In this document: piece after piece, positions 32,301-39,543 of the stretch
How positions within the stretch are numbered: position 1 is the first letter of the stretch
Layout of the letters: every line of letters begins with the position of its first letter
From: Geojedonia sp051814705
Lineage (GTDB): Bacteria; Bacteroidota; Bacteroidia; Flavobacteriales; Flavobacteriaceae
Length of the DNA stretch: 64,000 nt
Reading direction: 5' to 3'
NCBI GenBank assembly: GCA_051814705.1
Contig: JBPWQW010000004.1
Span: forward strand, 496,001 to 560,000
Program-made: the position numbers and the translations under genes
Notes under the pieces: model-generated
What the model saw: the letters and a program-made list of their open reading frames with translations, nothing else
Told to the model about the DNA's origin: nothing
Database searches by the model: none

Positions 32301-32913
32301 CTTCTAAGGTTATATTAATTACTGTTTGAGTCCCAATAGGGATTTCAACGGTTTTAAAACCTAAATAGCTAATAACAAGAACAGCACCTTCTTCTACATT
32401 TAAACTAAAATTACCATCAAAATCTGTAGATGTTCCTGTAGATGTCCCTTTAGCTATAACATTAACACCAGGTAATGGAACGCCATAGTTATCGATTATG
32501 GTACCAGTTACCTGTTTTTGTTTAGTTTTTTTAATTATTATATCTGGCTTCGCGTTAATAACGATTGAGTTATTTTCTGAAATTTCAAAATTATAATTGC
32601 TAACAGAAAAACACTTATTCAGTAATCTATTAAGCTTAATGGTTCCTTTGGTTATATGAACCTTTGGCAAATCTTTAAATAAATCGGCTTGATAAATAAA
32701 TTTATAATCGGTTTGATTACTGATTAATTTAAAAACTTCATCAATGCTTACTGTCTTGTCATGGTCTATTTTAACTTTGACATTTTGAGATAAAACATGG
32801 TTTGGTGTTATGCTGAAAACTGCAGAACAGAAAAAGAATATTAAAGTTTTCATGACGTTTTTTAGCAGTTTCGTTCTAAGAAAAAACAAAACGTTAGTTG
32901 GTTTAATTTTCAT
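29323..32913 (-). CDS. SusC/RagA TonB-linked outer-membrane transporter with STN signalling domain
   Basis: This 1196-residue protein has a signal region (FFFCSAVFSITPNHVLS), an STN domain at about residues 48-120 (KVKIDHDKTVSIDEVFKLI), a carboxypeptidase-D-like beta domain (GTIIDNYGVPLPGVNVIAKG), the SusC plug (IRGANTISGNTQPLIIVDGI, LKGASAAALWGSRASNGV) and a barrel ending in SYMFNLNITF. The STN domain passes ligand occupancy to a FecR-type anti-sigma factor, and one is encoded directly upstream. The start may be ATG 32913 or, 20 codons later, ATG 32853. It imports the substrate captured by the neighbouring SusD protein, driven by TonB. Confidence 0.95.
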   Translation of the reverse strand: MKIKPTNVLFFLRTKLLKNVMKTLIFFFCSAVFSITPNHVLSQNVKVKIDHDKTVSIDEVFKLISNQTDYKFIYQADLFKDLPKVHITKGTIKLNRLLNKCFSVSNYNFEISENNSIVINAKPDIIIKKTKQKQVTGTIIDNYGVPLPGVNVIAKGTSTGTSTDFDGNFSLNVEEGAVLVISYLGFKTVEIPIGTQTVINITLEEDAASLDEVVINALGFAVKTDKLGSAVSSVKAEAITRSGETSITNAIQGKMSGVNITRSNGDPGSGSNIRIRGANTISGNTQPLIIVDGIPISNSNNNGGGSNSTANGTSQQSRLNDINPNDIETLQVLKGASAAALWGSRASNGVVIITTKSGKKGFRVSLKTTVAFDEVTETQLLQSNYGPGSSGVYRQDFLRAWGDEISDRAGGEDVVDTNGAYFIGDQTGTIYYPIARGSSSNPHGGKRSRETFLDKNFDQIFQTGLLTEQSLSISGGNDKGNIFFSLGNTDHDGVIRNNDYKRHTVNISATRKFNDFISLKLKGKYSRVGANRIQQNSNLAGLLLGFYRTPPDFDISDYSGTYVSASGAEIAGRHRSYRNPIGASNRPFYNNPLWTTNKQKAPNTVNRHIYSAELDVFPTKGLNIKLRGGVDTYNDARTYLFPKGSARTTTPPLFRIDGSLLQENLSGTELNFDAIAKYDTDITEDISSSYVLGWNINDRKFNRTTAIGNDFIVDQEIYNLTNSRVTTSENFITHRRSNRGFATANFGVFDQLFIDVSGTVEAASTIGKPFFYPAASAAWQFSDANFFPEESFISFAKVRLSWGKVGIQPDLYRSSTNYEGDFSYSSGLAGTLSSTSNGGGFRLDNRRGNTNLRPEIKTEIETGLELRFFDNALSTSFTYYNNDIEDILLTLDQSASSGFTSFYTNGAAIENNGFEFEFNAKLLRDNDNWSFSPYGNFATNKNEVTDLSGADIQPLTGFGTGDSVAAVGHQMGALFGGKLPRNADGSIELDANGFPVGSPEYDIIGDPNPDWTGGLGFNLAYKNVSMNVLFEHSQGGDFYDITRQINTQRGHSLESGNKATIPAGGVVDVNGNAYAAGDVVRGNLYDFGAGNVLLEESWYRGNGAGNRGFSELWLQDATWTRLRELTLTYSLGQNILDKLKLSAVNFSVTGRNLVLWTDVIGNDPDKNFAGVGNSRGLDYYTNPSTKSYMFNLNITF

Positions 32914-33009
32914 AAATTTGCATGTGTTAATTAGTTACGTTTAATTGATTAATTACCTAAAGGGGGAGGAAATGTTGGTGGTGAGATATTAATATTTCCG
33001 ACCCTCTTT

Positions 33010-34161
33010 TTATTTTAATATGATGGTATTGTTATTTATTTCATAAGCATTAATTATTTTTGTTTGTTTAATTAAATCCAATATGTCTTCTATTTTTTGA
33101 TCTTTACTTAACTCTCCATTAAATTCTGTGTTTTCAAAAGATTTATTTTGAAAAATTATGGTAACATCGTACCACCTAGAAAGTACTTTCATTATTTCTT
33201 TTAATGGCTTTTTGTAAAAAATAAATTCGCCATGAATCCAACTAATTTCATTATTAACATCAACTTGTTTAATATCTATTGTTTTGGAGTTAACATCAAT
33301 TGCGGACTGTTGGTTAGGTTTTAAGAACTCAATTTTGTTATCGTTTTTAACCGAAACTTTTCCTTCTACTAATGTCGTATAAATAGTGTTTTCATCTTGG
33401 TAGGCTTTTATATTAAGTTCTGTTCCAAACACTTCAATTTCTTGAATATCTGTTAGTATCTTAAATTTTGACCCTTTGTGTTTTGTGCTCGGAGATATAT
33501 CAAAATAAGCTTCACCATAAATAAGCTCTACTTGTCGTAGTTTGCCATCAATAAAACTTACAGGGTACTTTAATTGAGATTCAGAATTTAACCATACTTG
33601 GGTACCATCAGATAGTTTTACGAAAAATTGACCACCGCGAGGAATCGTTAAATAATTGTATGCTATCTCGGGGGATGTCTTGTTTTTGGAGGAACCATAG
33701 ACTATTTGCTTGCCGTTACTTTTAGCATTTTTAGTTTTAAAAGCCTCTCCTTTTTCTAATGCTACCACCGAACCATCACTTAGTGTTAGTGTTGCTTTAT
33801 CTGTCCCAGCTTCTATAGTATTTACAATTACGGGGCTATTTTCTATAGGACTATTGAATATATTTTCTCTGAAGAAGTAACTCGAAGCCAATACTCCAAT
33901 AAGAACAGCTGCGGCAGCGTATTTTAATACACTATTACTCTTGCGCTTTTCTTTTCGAATACTACGAACAATATTTTCCTTGGCCTTTTTGATATCATAC
34001 TTACTCACAACCATATTAGAAAAAGTATTGGCCTTTATGTATTCAAGAAACAATATTTCATTTTCAGGATTACTTATCCATAATTCTAACTGCCTAAGCT
34101 CATCAATATTAGCTTCATTAGTAAGAAACTTTATAATTATTATTTCGGTTTTTTTATCCAT
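33010..34161 (-). CDS. FecR-family anti-sigma factor
   Basis: This 383-residue protein has a cytoplasmic N-terminal part (LRQLELWISNPENE), one membrane segment at about residues 83-97 (YAAAAVLIGVLASSYF), and a periplasmic FecR domain (TIPRGGQFFVKLSDGTQVWLN, LVEGKVSV). The C-terminal part is related to the region that contacts the STN domain (FIFYKKPLKEIMKVLSRWYDV). It should hold the divergently encoded sigma factor until the STN-SusC transporter signals that ligand is bound. It lies 96 bases before the SusC gene and is probably the first gene of the leftward transcript. Confidence 0.93.
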   Translation of the reverse strand: MDKKTEIIIIKFLTNEANIDELRQLELWISNPENEILFLEYIKANTFSNMVVSKYDIKKAKENIVRSIRKEKRKSNSVLKYAAAAVLIGVLASSYFFRENIFNSPIENSPVIVNTIEAGTDKATLTLSDGSVVALEKGEAFKTKNAKSNGKQIVYGSSKNKTSPEIAYNYLTIPRGGQFFVKLSDGTQVWLNSESQLKYPVSFIDGKLRQVELIYGEAYFDISPSTKHKGSKFKILTDIQEIEVFGTELNIKAYQDENTIYTTLVEGKVSVKNDNKIEFLKPNQQSAIDVNSKTIDIKQVDVNNEISWIHGEFIFYKKPLKEIMKVLSRWYDVTIIFQNKSFENTEFNGELSKDQKIEDILDLIKQTKIINAYEINNNTIILK

Positions 34162-34267
34162 TTATTTTACGGCATCTATAGTTGTATAACGAAACCAAAA
34201 TTACTACACCACCACGCTTTATTAAAAAAAAATTAAATTTGTTTTAATTAAATTTCATATTATCTAA

Positions 34268-34855
34268 TTGCGCTACGTGTTTTCCAGTCAAAAAAAACTT
34301 ATCAAACACCTTAAAAAGGGTAATACTGGCGCATATTCTTATTTAGTTGACCTTCATTATAAAAAGTTATGTGATTATGCCAGTAACCTTGCCAGAGATA
34401 ACTTTAAATCGGAAGATATTGTTCAAAATGTTATTGTTAGAATGTGGCAACAGCGCAAAAAGCTAAACCCTAATATTTCTATTAAGAACTACCTTTACAA
34501 ATCGGTTTATAATGAATTTATTGATCAATATAGAAAAGAAGTAGCAGTTACTAAGCTAGAAAAAAAGTATATAGAAGGTTTAGATACTGTTATTGAAATA
34601 CAGGATGTTACTGAAATAAATCGACTAATGGCTCTCGTACAAAATGAAATAGAACAATTACCACCTAGGTGTAAAGAGACATTCTTACTTAGTAAACAAG
34701 AAGGTCTTACTTATGTTGAAATTGCTGAATACCAAAACGTGTCTGTAAATACGGTTGAAAAACAAATGGTTAAAGCATTATCTATTCTAAGAAAAAAAAT
34801 GAAAGAAAAAGTGATGTCAATTCTGTTTTTGTTTTTTGGCACTAAAAAAACTTAG
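34268..34855 (+). CDS. ECF sigma factor, FecI-like, controlling the SusCD locus
   Basis: This protein of about 195 residues has sigma region 2 (LHYKKLCDYASNLARDNFKSEDIVQNVIVRMW) and region 4 (LPPRCKETFLLSKQEGLTYVEIAEYQNVSVNTVEKQM). No ATG is available at the N-terminus; TTG (34268) or GTG (34277) must be used. It is transcribed away from the FecR gene, with a shared upstream region of about 106 bases. The partners are the FecR protein and the STN domain of SusC, the standard trans-envelope circuit. The target promoters are probably those in front of the FecR and SusC genes. Confidence 0.88.
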   Translation: MRYVFSSQKKLIKHLKKGNTGAYSYLVDLHYKKLCDYASNLARDNFKSEDIVQNVIVRMWQQRKKLNPNISIKNYLYKSVYNEFIDQYRKEVAVTKLEKKYIEGLDTVIEIQDVTEINRLMALVQNEIEQLPPRCKETFLLSKQEGLTYVEIAEYQNVSVNTVEKQMVKALSILRKKMKEKVMSILFLFFGTKKT

Positions 34856-35180
34856 ATAATAATAGAATATTTTGTCTGTCTTTTGATTACAAATTCTCCG
34901 TTTCGTCTATTTTCATTGTTAATAACCTCAAAATAGCCTTTTGGATTACAAATTAAAATAGTGTGGTTTGATATCATATACAGACAAGCAAAATTATTCG
35001 TTCGTTTGATTCATGGAGTTTAATGCTAATTAGTTTAATTTATTGTTTATCAATTACTTGTGAATAAATAATTAATTTTTTTTCTTCTTTCAATAGCATA
35101 TTTTTTACTTTTATTTCCATTATCCCATAAGGGAAAACAAAAGCGCTTTTGTTCATTTTATAAATCTAAAAACAATAAAA
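34856..35180. other. 325-base regulatory region between cargo and mobilization backbone
   Basis: No gene is visible in this AT-rich stretch. It marks the change from the cargo to the conserved backbone. It contains the palindrome at 35136-35153, preceded by TCCC-ATAA-GGGA (35123-35134). No clear TAnnTTTG promoter is seen. Confidence 0.6.
35136..35153. promoter_or_regulatory. perfect 18-bp palindrome upstream of the excisionase-like gene
   Basis: AACAAAAGC and GCTTTTGTT abut as a perfect inverted repeat ending 27 bases before the ATG at 35181. The position fits an operator or autoregulatory site of the HTH protein. There is no T-run to make it a terminator for the + strand. Confidence 0.5.
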
Positions 35181-35468
35181 ATGGACAATTTATTAATTCT
35201 TGAACGATTGGATCGTTTAGAAAAACTGTTAGTAGGTCATAAAGAAGTACTGACCTTTGACGAAACCTGCGATTACACAGGTATATCAAGAAGCTACCTA
35301 TATAAACTAACAGCTTCAGGTAGAATCCCACACTCCAAACCTAACGGAAAAATACTCTTCTTTGAGAAAGCCAAACTTGTAGAATGGTTACTCCAAAACA
35401 AACGAAAGTCAAAACACGATATAGAAGCGGAAACTTTATCATATATCATTCGTCATAAAGTGCAATAG
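35181..35468 (+). CDS. excisionase-like helix-turn-helix protein
   Basis: This 95-residue protein has an N-terminal short coiled coil (LERLDRLEKLL) followed by a winged HTH_17 domain: LTFDETCDYTGISRSYLYKLTASGRIPHSKPNGKILFF, here split by its wing. Such proteins act as recombination directionality factors or as regulators in Bacteroidota integrative elements. It opens the backbone operon, with the helicase gene 28 bases downstream. The palindrome just upstream may be its binding site. Confidence 0.85.
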   Translation: MDNLLILERLDRLEKLLVGHKEVLTFDETCDYTGISRSYLYKLTASGRIPHSKPNGKILFFEKAKLVEWLLQNKRKSKHDIEAETLSYIIRHKVQ

Positions 35469-35496
35469 GACAATCTTCATTTTAAAAATAATTCTC

Positions 35497-36702
35497 ATGA
35501 AAAAGATACCTTATATACGTGTAGGCACGTCCTATTATAAGCAGGTCAAAGCACCAACCATAGCTGGTCATTTTAATGACATCTTGGTGCATTGGAATAT
35601 GGAAACCATCAAACAAGATCACGGAAAGGATCATTTAAGTAAAATATCCAAATATGACGGTTTCACTTGTATGCCTAACCATGTAAACTTCAAACAGGAG
35701 CACCTGGGATTTTACAATATTTATTCACCCTTGGGAAAACAGCCCAAATCAGGTGATATATCATTATCCTTAAAATTTGTAAAACATATTTTTGGAAATC
35801 ATTATGAATTGGGTCTGGACTATCTACAATTACTATACCTGAAACCCATCCAGGTACTACCCATTCTATGCTTGGTATCCAAAGAACGCTCCACAGGAAA
35901 AAGCACTTTCTTAAAATGGCTCAAGGAAATCTTTGACAACAACCTAACCTATTTAACTAATGACAGCTTTAGCAGTCAGTTTAATGCAGATTGGGCAAAC
36001 AAACTTTTAATATGTATTGATGAAGTCTTGTTCAATAAAGAAGAACTCACAGAGCGCATAAAATATCTAAGTACTACCAATATTAATAAGTTAGAAGCCA
36101 AAGGAAAGGATAAACGGGAAGTCGAATTCTTTGGAAAGTTTATTCTGTGTAGCAATAACGAAGAAAGCTTTATAAAGATTGATGCTAATGAAACCAGATT
36201 CTGGGTGATTAAAGTACCCATGATAGAAAGTGAGGATACTCATTTTCTGGAGAACTTGATAAAAGAAATCCCTGCATTTATTCATTTTCTAACAAATAGA
36301 AAATTAAGTTCAAAACATTTGACCCGAATGTGGTTTACCCCACAACAAATAAAAACTAAGGCCTTATTAAAACTAGTTCAGAACAATCGTAACCGAGTAG
36401 AAAAAGAACTGGCAAGTATTCTGTTGAGTGTTATTGAAAGGTTTGATCTTGAACAGGTAAACTTATGTCCATTAGATGCCTTATTAGCACTCAATAGAAC
36501 CCGAGTAAAAACAGATTTAACGCAACTCAGGCGGTTACTGAAAAAGGATTGGAAGCTGGAGAATCAGAAAAACTCGAACAGTTATGAAAAGTTTGAGATT
36601 TGGGGCAATGGAGATATCAATTTTATCAATTCAAAAGGGCGCTATTTTACCGTACAAAAAACATTTCTAATCCAAAATTTTGATGATACGATGACAGATT
36701 GA
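35497..36702 (+). CDS. SF3/D5-type primase-associated helicase of the element
   Basis: This 401-residue protein carries an ATPase core resembling phage/plasmid P4-D5 helicases. The Walker A is SKERSTGKSTF (near residue 130), the Walker B is LLICIDEV, and a sensor-like FILCSNNEESF and ETRFWVIKVP follow. The N-terminal 110 residues replace the primase domain, and the element encodes its primase separately downstream. It is expected to unwind DNA at the element's origin after excision or transfer. It is followed by 208 bases with phased short repeats. The family name (DUF5906-like) is my best match. Confidence 0.8.
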   Translation: MKKIPYIRVGTSYYKQVKAPTIAGHFNDILVHWNMETIKQDHGKDHLSKISKYDGFTCMPNHVNFKQEHLGFYNIYSPLGKQPKSGDISLSLKFVKHIFGNHYELGLDYLQLLYLKPIQVLPILCLVSKERSTGKSTFLKWLKEIFDNNLTYLTNDSFSSQFNADWANKLLICIDEVLFNKEELTERIKYLSTTNINKLEAKGKDKREVEFFGKFILCSNNEESFIKIDANETRFWVIKVPMIESEDTHFLENLIKEIPAFIHFLTNRKLSSKHLTRMWFTPQQIKTKALLKLVQNNRNRVEKELASILLSVIERFDLEQVNLCPLDALLALNRTRVKTDLTQLRRLLKKDWKLENQKNSNSYEKFEIWGNGDINFINSKGRYFTVQKTFLIQNFDDTMTD

Positions 36703-36733
36703 AGAAACTGCTGTATTTACTGGGGCTTAAGCC

Positions 36734-36839
36734 GTCATCATTTATTCATCATTTTGTCATCAAAAATAATAATGATGACAGGATAAGGCTATTGAAAATC
36801 AAGAATGATGAAACGATGAAAAATTGATGACTGATCAAT
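36734..36839. repeat. phased TCATCA/TGATGA repeat cluster, candidate origin
   Basis: TCATCA occurs at 36735, 36746 and 36757, exactly 11 bases apart. The inverted form TGATGA occurs at 36773, 36806 and 36825, with CGATGA at 36814. GTCATCATT (36734-36742) and AATGATGAC (36771-36779) form a 9-bp stem, and ATTGAT/ATCAAT (36823-36839) a second one. The cluster fills the only sizeable gap between the helicase and primase genes. A replication or transfer origin is inferred. Confidence 0.55.
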
Positions 36840-36910
36840 CGTAAAGAATATAGGGCTTTACAGGTGAAATCATCAAAATATCAAAAAAACGCCTAAAAAC
36901 ACATTGGCTT

Positions 36911-37789
36911 ATGAAAAGAAAAATAAATTGCGAAACAGCCCGTAATTTTTCAGTGGAAAAAGCACTGGAAAAATTAGGACACTTTCCCAAAAAGACAACG
37001 GAAAAAGAAGCTTGGTTTCTAAGTCCTTTCAGGTCAGAAACCCAAGCCTCTTTTAAAGTCTCTAAAACCAAAAACCGATGGTACGACCATGGAGAAGGTA
37101 TAGGGGGAAATGTGATCGATTTAGTATGTAAGATTTTAAAATGTTCCATAAAAGACACCTTGATGTTTTTAAGTGACTCCATTCCAATTAACATAATTGA
37201 ACAACAGCATAAGTGTGATATAACGGCTATTAACATAATTATAGATACTAATATTGAAATCATTAAAGTTCAAGAAATCATGCACCCTGCTTTAGTTCAA
37301 TATTTAAATTCTAGAGGTATATCTAAAACCATTGCAAATACCTATTGTAAAGAAGTTTGGTATAAGAATAAAGACCATCAGTTTTTTGCCATTGGGTTAA
37401 AGAACAATAAAGGGGGTTGGGAATTACGTAATAAGTTTTTTAAAAATAGTAGCAGCCCAAAATCTTATACCTATATCCAAAATAATAACAAGCAATTAAT
37501 CATTTTGGAAGGCATGTTTGATTTGTTATCGCTTGCAACATTAGGTGGTAATCTATTAAAAACTTCAGATATCCTCGTTTTAAACTCCATCAGTTTTATA
37601 AATGATATTGAAAAACACATTTCCAAATACGCCTTAGTTCATTTGTATTTGGATAATGATACCTCTGGTCAAAAGGCAGCTCAATATTTAATTGATAAGT
37701 ACAAACATGTAATTGACAAAAGTTCAAGCTATAAGAATTATAAAGATTTAAACGATTTACTGAGTCATGAAAAAAGAAAAGAAATTTAA
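36911..37789 (+). CDS. CHC2 zinc-finger/Toprim DNA primase of the element
   Basis: This 292-residue protein has an N-terminal zinc-finger-like CHC2 region in which the family layout is kept (FLSPFRSETQASFKVSKTKNRWYDHGEG, split here only for length, then NVIDLVCKIL). The C-terminal Toprim half has LIILEGMFDLLSL and HLYLDNDTSGQKAAQYL, where the Glu and the DxD-like aspartates bind metal. It would synthesise primers for replication of the excised or transferred element, with the helicase encoded upstream. The start of the MobC gene overlaps its end by 23 bases. Confidence 0.85.
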   Translation: MKRKINCETARNFSVEKALEKLGHFPKKTTEKEAWFLSPFRSETQASFKVSKTKNRWYDHGEGIGGNVIDLVCKILKCSIKDTLMFLSDSIPINIIEQQHKCDITAINIIIDTNIEIIKVQEIMHPALVQYLNSRGISKTIANTYCKEVWYKNKDHQFFAIGLKNNKGGWELRNKFFKNSSSPKSYTYIQNNNKQLIILEGMFDLLSLATLGGNLLKTSDILVLNSISFINDIEKHISKYALVHLYLDNDTSGQKAAQYLIDKYKHVIDKSSSYKNYKDLNDLLSHEKRKEI

Positions 37790-38282
37790 TTTTGAATCAA
37801 AAGATGAAAAGGAGCAGGATGTAGAGATTCCTACCGATGTACTAATTAATTCAGATAGTGTAGAATTGAATTTTAACGACACTTCATCTAAAACAAAAAT
37901 GCTCTTAGGTAGGAATTCAAGATGTGTGTCTGTGGACACATTCTTGTCTGCTCCCCTTGGTCGCAAAGAAAAAAGAGTGTTTAAGGGGAAGGGTGATCTC
38001 GTTAAGTTTCGATGTTCTGTTTACGAAAAGAAGCTTCTAAAAGTTAAAGCAAAAAGAAGCGGGTTAACCTTAAGTGAATACATACGTCGAAGTCTATTTG
38101 AAAAAGAAATTACAGAACGTTTTACGGAAGAGTATATCGAGCTTTATAAAATGCTTATTAAATACCATAACAATTTTAAGTCCATTGGTAATATGTACAA
38201 AAAGCGAAACCCAAAACTTACCCAAGAAGTTTATGACTTGGCTAATGAAATCAAAGCACATCTTAAAAAGTTTCAAGAATGA
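37767..38282 (+). CDS. MobC-like relaxosome accessory protein
   Basis: This 171-residue protein has a charged, variable N-terminal 70 residues and then the MobC/ribbon-helix-helix-like part: VKFRCSVYEKKLLKVKAKRSGLTLSEYIRRSLF. A helical tail ends in EIKAHLKKFQE. Such proteins bind oriT DNA and help the relaxase nick it. The gene overlaps the primase gene by 23 bases and the relaxase gene by four bases (ATGA), typical of coupled mobilization genes. Confidence 0.85.
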   Translation: MKKEKKFNFESKDEKEQDVEIPTDVLINSDSVELNFNDTSSKTKMLLGRNSRCVSVDTFLSAPLGRKEKRVFKGKGDLVKFRCSVYEKKLLKVKAKRSGLTLSEYIRRSLFEKEITERFTEEYIELYKMLIKYHNNFKSIGNMYKKRNPKLTQEVYDLANEIKAHLKKFQE

Positions 38283-39142
38283 TTGGCAAGGGAAAAAGCA
38301 TATCACATACCAGAGCATCGATGTCCTACGGTTGGAATCAGGAAAAGGATGCGGAAATTGTGTTAAAGGAATTTCTGCATGGCGATTCACCAGCTGAAAT
38401 CACTCAAGAATTTAAAATGCTCCAGGACCAAAATTACCATTGTACAAAAAACACCTTATCATTTGTTATCAGTCCAACGATAGAAGATGGTAAACGATTA
38501 GAAGCAAAGGAGCTACAAGCCATAACAAAACGTTTTATGCATGAGATGAAGCTTGGAGAACGGCAAGCTATTGCTTTTGTACACCAAGATAAAGACCATA
38601 AACACATTCATTTATATGTTAATCGGATTGATTTTAAAGGTATGGCTTATAACGATAGCTTTATTGGAAAGCGCAGTCAATTAGCGGCAGAAAAGGTCGC
38701 AGAACACATGAGGCTGACAACCGTAAAACAAGTCCAGTTTGAAAAGGCTTTCAATCTAAAAGAAATACGAACTGAAATGAAACGCAGGCATGATCTATCT
38801 ATGAAACAATTTCAGCCAAAATCTTTTGATGATTATATAAAAGCCATGCAAGCCAATGGTGTAAAAGTAATACCAACCATTAACAACCAAAACAAATTAC
38901 AGGGTTTTCGGTTTGAGTTTGATGGTCATAACCTAAAAGGCAGTGAAGTGCATCGGAACATGTCTATAGGTAATATTGGAAAACAAATGTCAGGAATAAA
39001 TGGAGCAAGTATATTAAAAGAAAATAAAGCAAGTGTTAATCTAGCTGGAAAGGTCGTAGAATTGACACCAAACTTAGCCTTAAAGATCACCAAGTTCATT
39101 ATTAAAAGAGCCATCGATAAAGGAATGGGAATAGGATATTAA
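38279..39142 (+). CDS. HUH relaxase (mobilization nuclease, MobA type)
   Basis: This 287-residue protein has the relaxase metal motif HQDKDHKHIHLYVNRID (HUH, near residues 101-117) after an N-terminal ISHTRASMSYGWNQ segment that carries a candidate nicking tyrosine (Tyr17). It should nick the element at oriT and lead one strand into a recipient through a conjugation pore supplied by another element, since no type IV secretion or coupling protein genes are present here. It overlaps the MobC gene by four bases. Its length is at the short end for the family, with no C-terminal helicase. Confidence 0.9.
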   Translation: MIGKGKSISHTRASMSYGWNQEKDAEIVLKEFLHGDSPAEITQEFKMLQDQNYHCTKNTLSFVISPTIEDGKRLEAKELQAITKRFMHEMKLGERQAIAFVHQDKDHKHIHLYVNRIDFKGMAYNDSFIGKRSQLAAEKVAEHMRLTTVKQVQFEKAFNLKEIRTEMKRRHDLSMKQFQPKSFDDYIKAMQANGVKVIPTINNQNKLQGFRFEFDGHNLKGSEVHRNMSIGNIGKQMSGINGASILKENKASVNLAGKVVELTPNLALKITKFIIKRAIDKGMGIGY

Positions 39143-39158
39143 ATTAAACCGAACAATC

Positions 39159-39470
39159 ATGACAAAACTTGAAGAACTAACAGCATTACTTGTAAATGAA
39201 ATCAATGATTTTAATAAGGGTATTGAAAAACTTGATAAAATTAATAATCAATTAAAAGACACAAAAATTAAGATGGATTTAAAAGAGTATAAGTCTATTA
39301 TTGAAACACATGAACAAAAAATGGACTCACATAGAAAAGCCATTGAACGCTTTGAAAGTCGTTTTGAAAACAAAATAAAACAAGCTAAAATTTATCCTAA
39401 TTGGGCGGTGGTAGTTTTTATAACTTGTATTATAGTTACTATATCGGTTATTTCTTATATGATTATTTAG
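39159..39470 (+). CDS. small coiled-coil protein with C-terminal membrane anchor
   Basis: This 103-residue protein is helical and charged over residues 1-75, with heptad-like spacing (FNKGIEKLDKINNQLKDTKI). It ends with one membrane segment (WAVVVFITCIIVTISVISYMI), so it is tail-anchored with the coil in the cytoplasm. It follows the relaxase gene by 16 bases and is probably co-transcribed. Similar small proteins follow relaxase genes in other Bacteroidota mobilizable elements, but the function is not known to me. Confidence 0.75.
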   Translation: MTKLEELTALLVNEINDFNKGIEKLDKINNQLKDTKIKMDLKEYKSIIETHEQKMDSHRKAIERFESRFENKIKQAKIYPNWAVVVFITCIIVTISVISYMII

Positions 39471-39543
39471 TTAATTTAATTGACTTTTGGCTTATGTATT
39501 AACTAAAAAACATTACTTTTGGCTATTATAATAGAAGAAAGTT

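Noticed and set aside
31856..32329. A 157-codon rightward frame inside the SusC gene
   Set aside because: It is antisense to the strongly conserved SusC plug, rich in Leu and Pro, and has no signal, motif or upstream site of its own.
38074..38397. A frame overlapping MobC and the relaxase
   Set aside because: It lies in another frame across two genes with clear motifs; composition is that of a shadow.
35497..39142. A prophage
   Set aside because: The helicase/primase resemble phage-plasmid enzymes, but no capsid, terminase, portal or lysis genes are present, whereas relaxase and MobC are.
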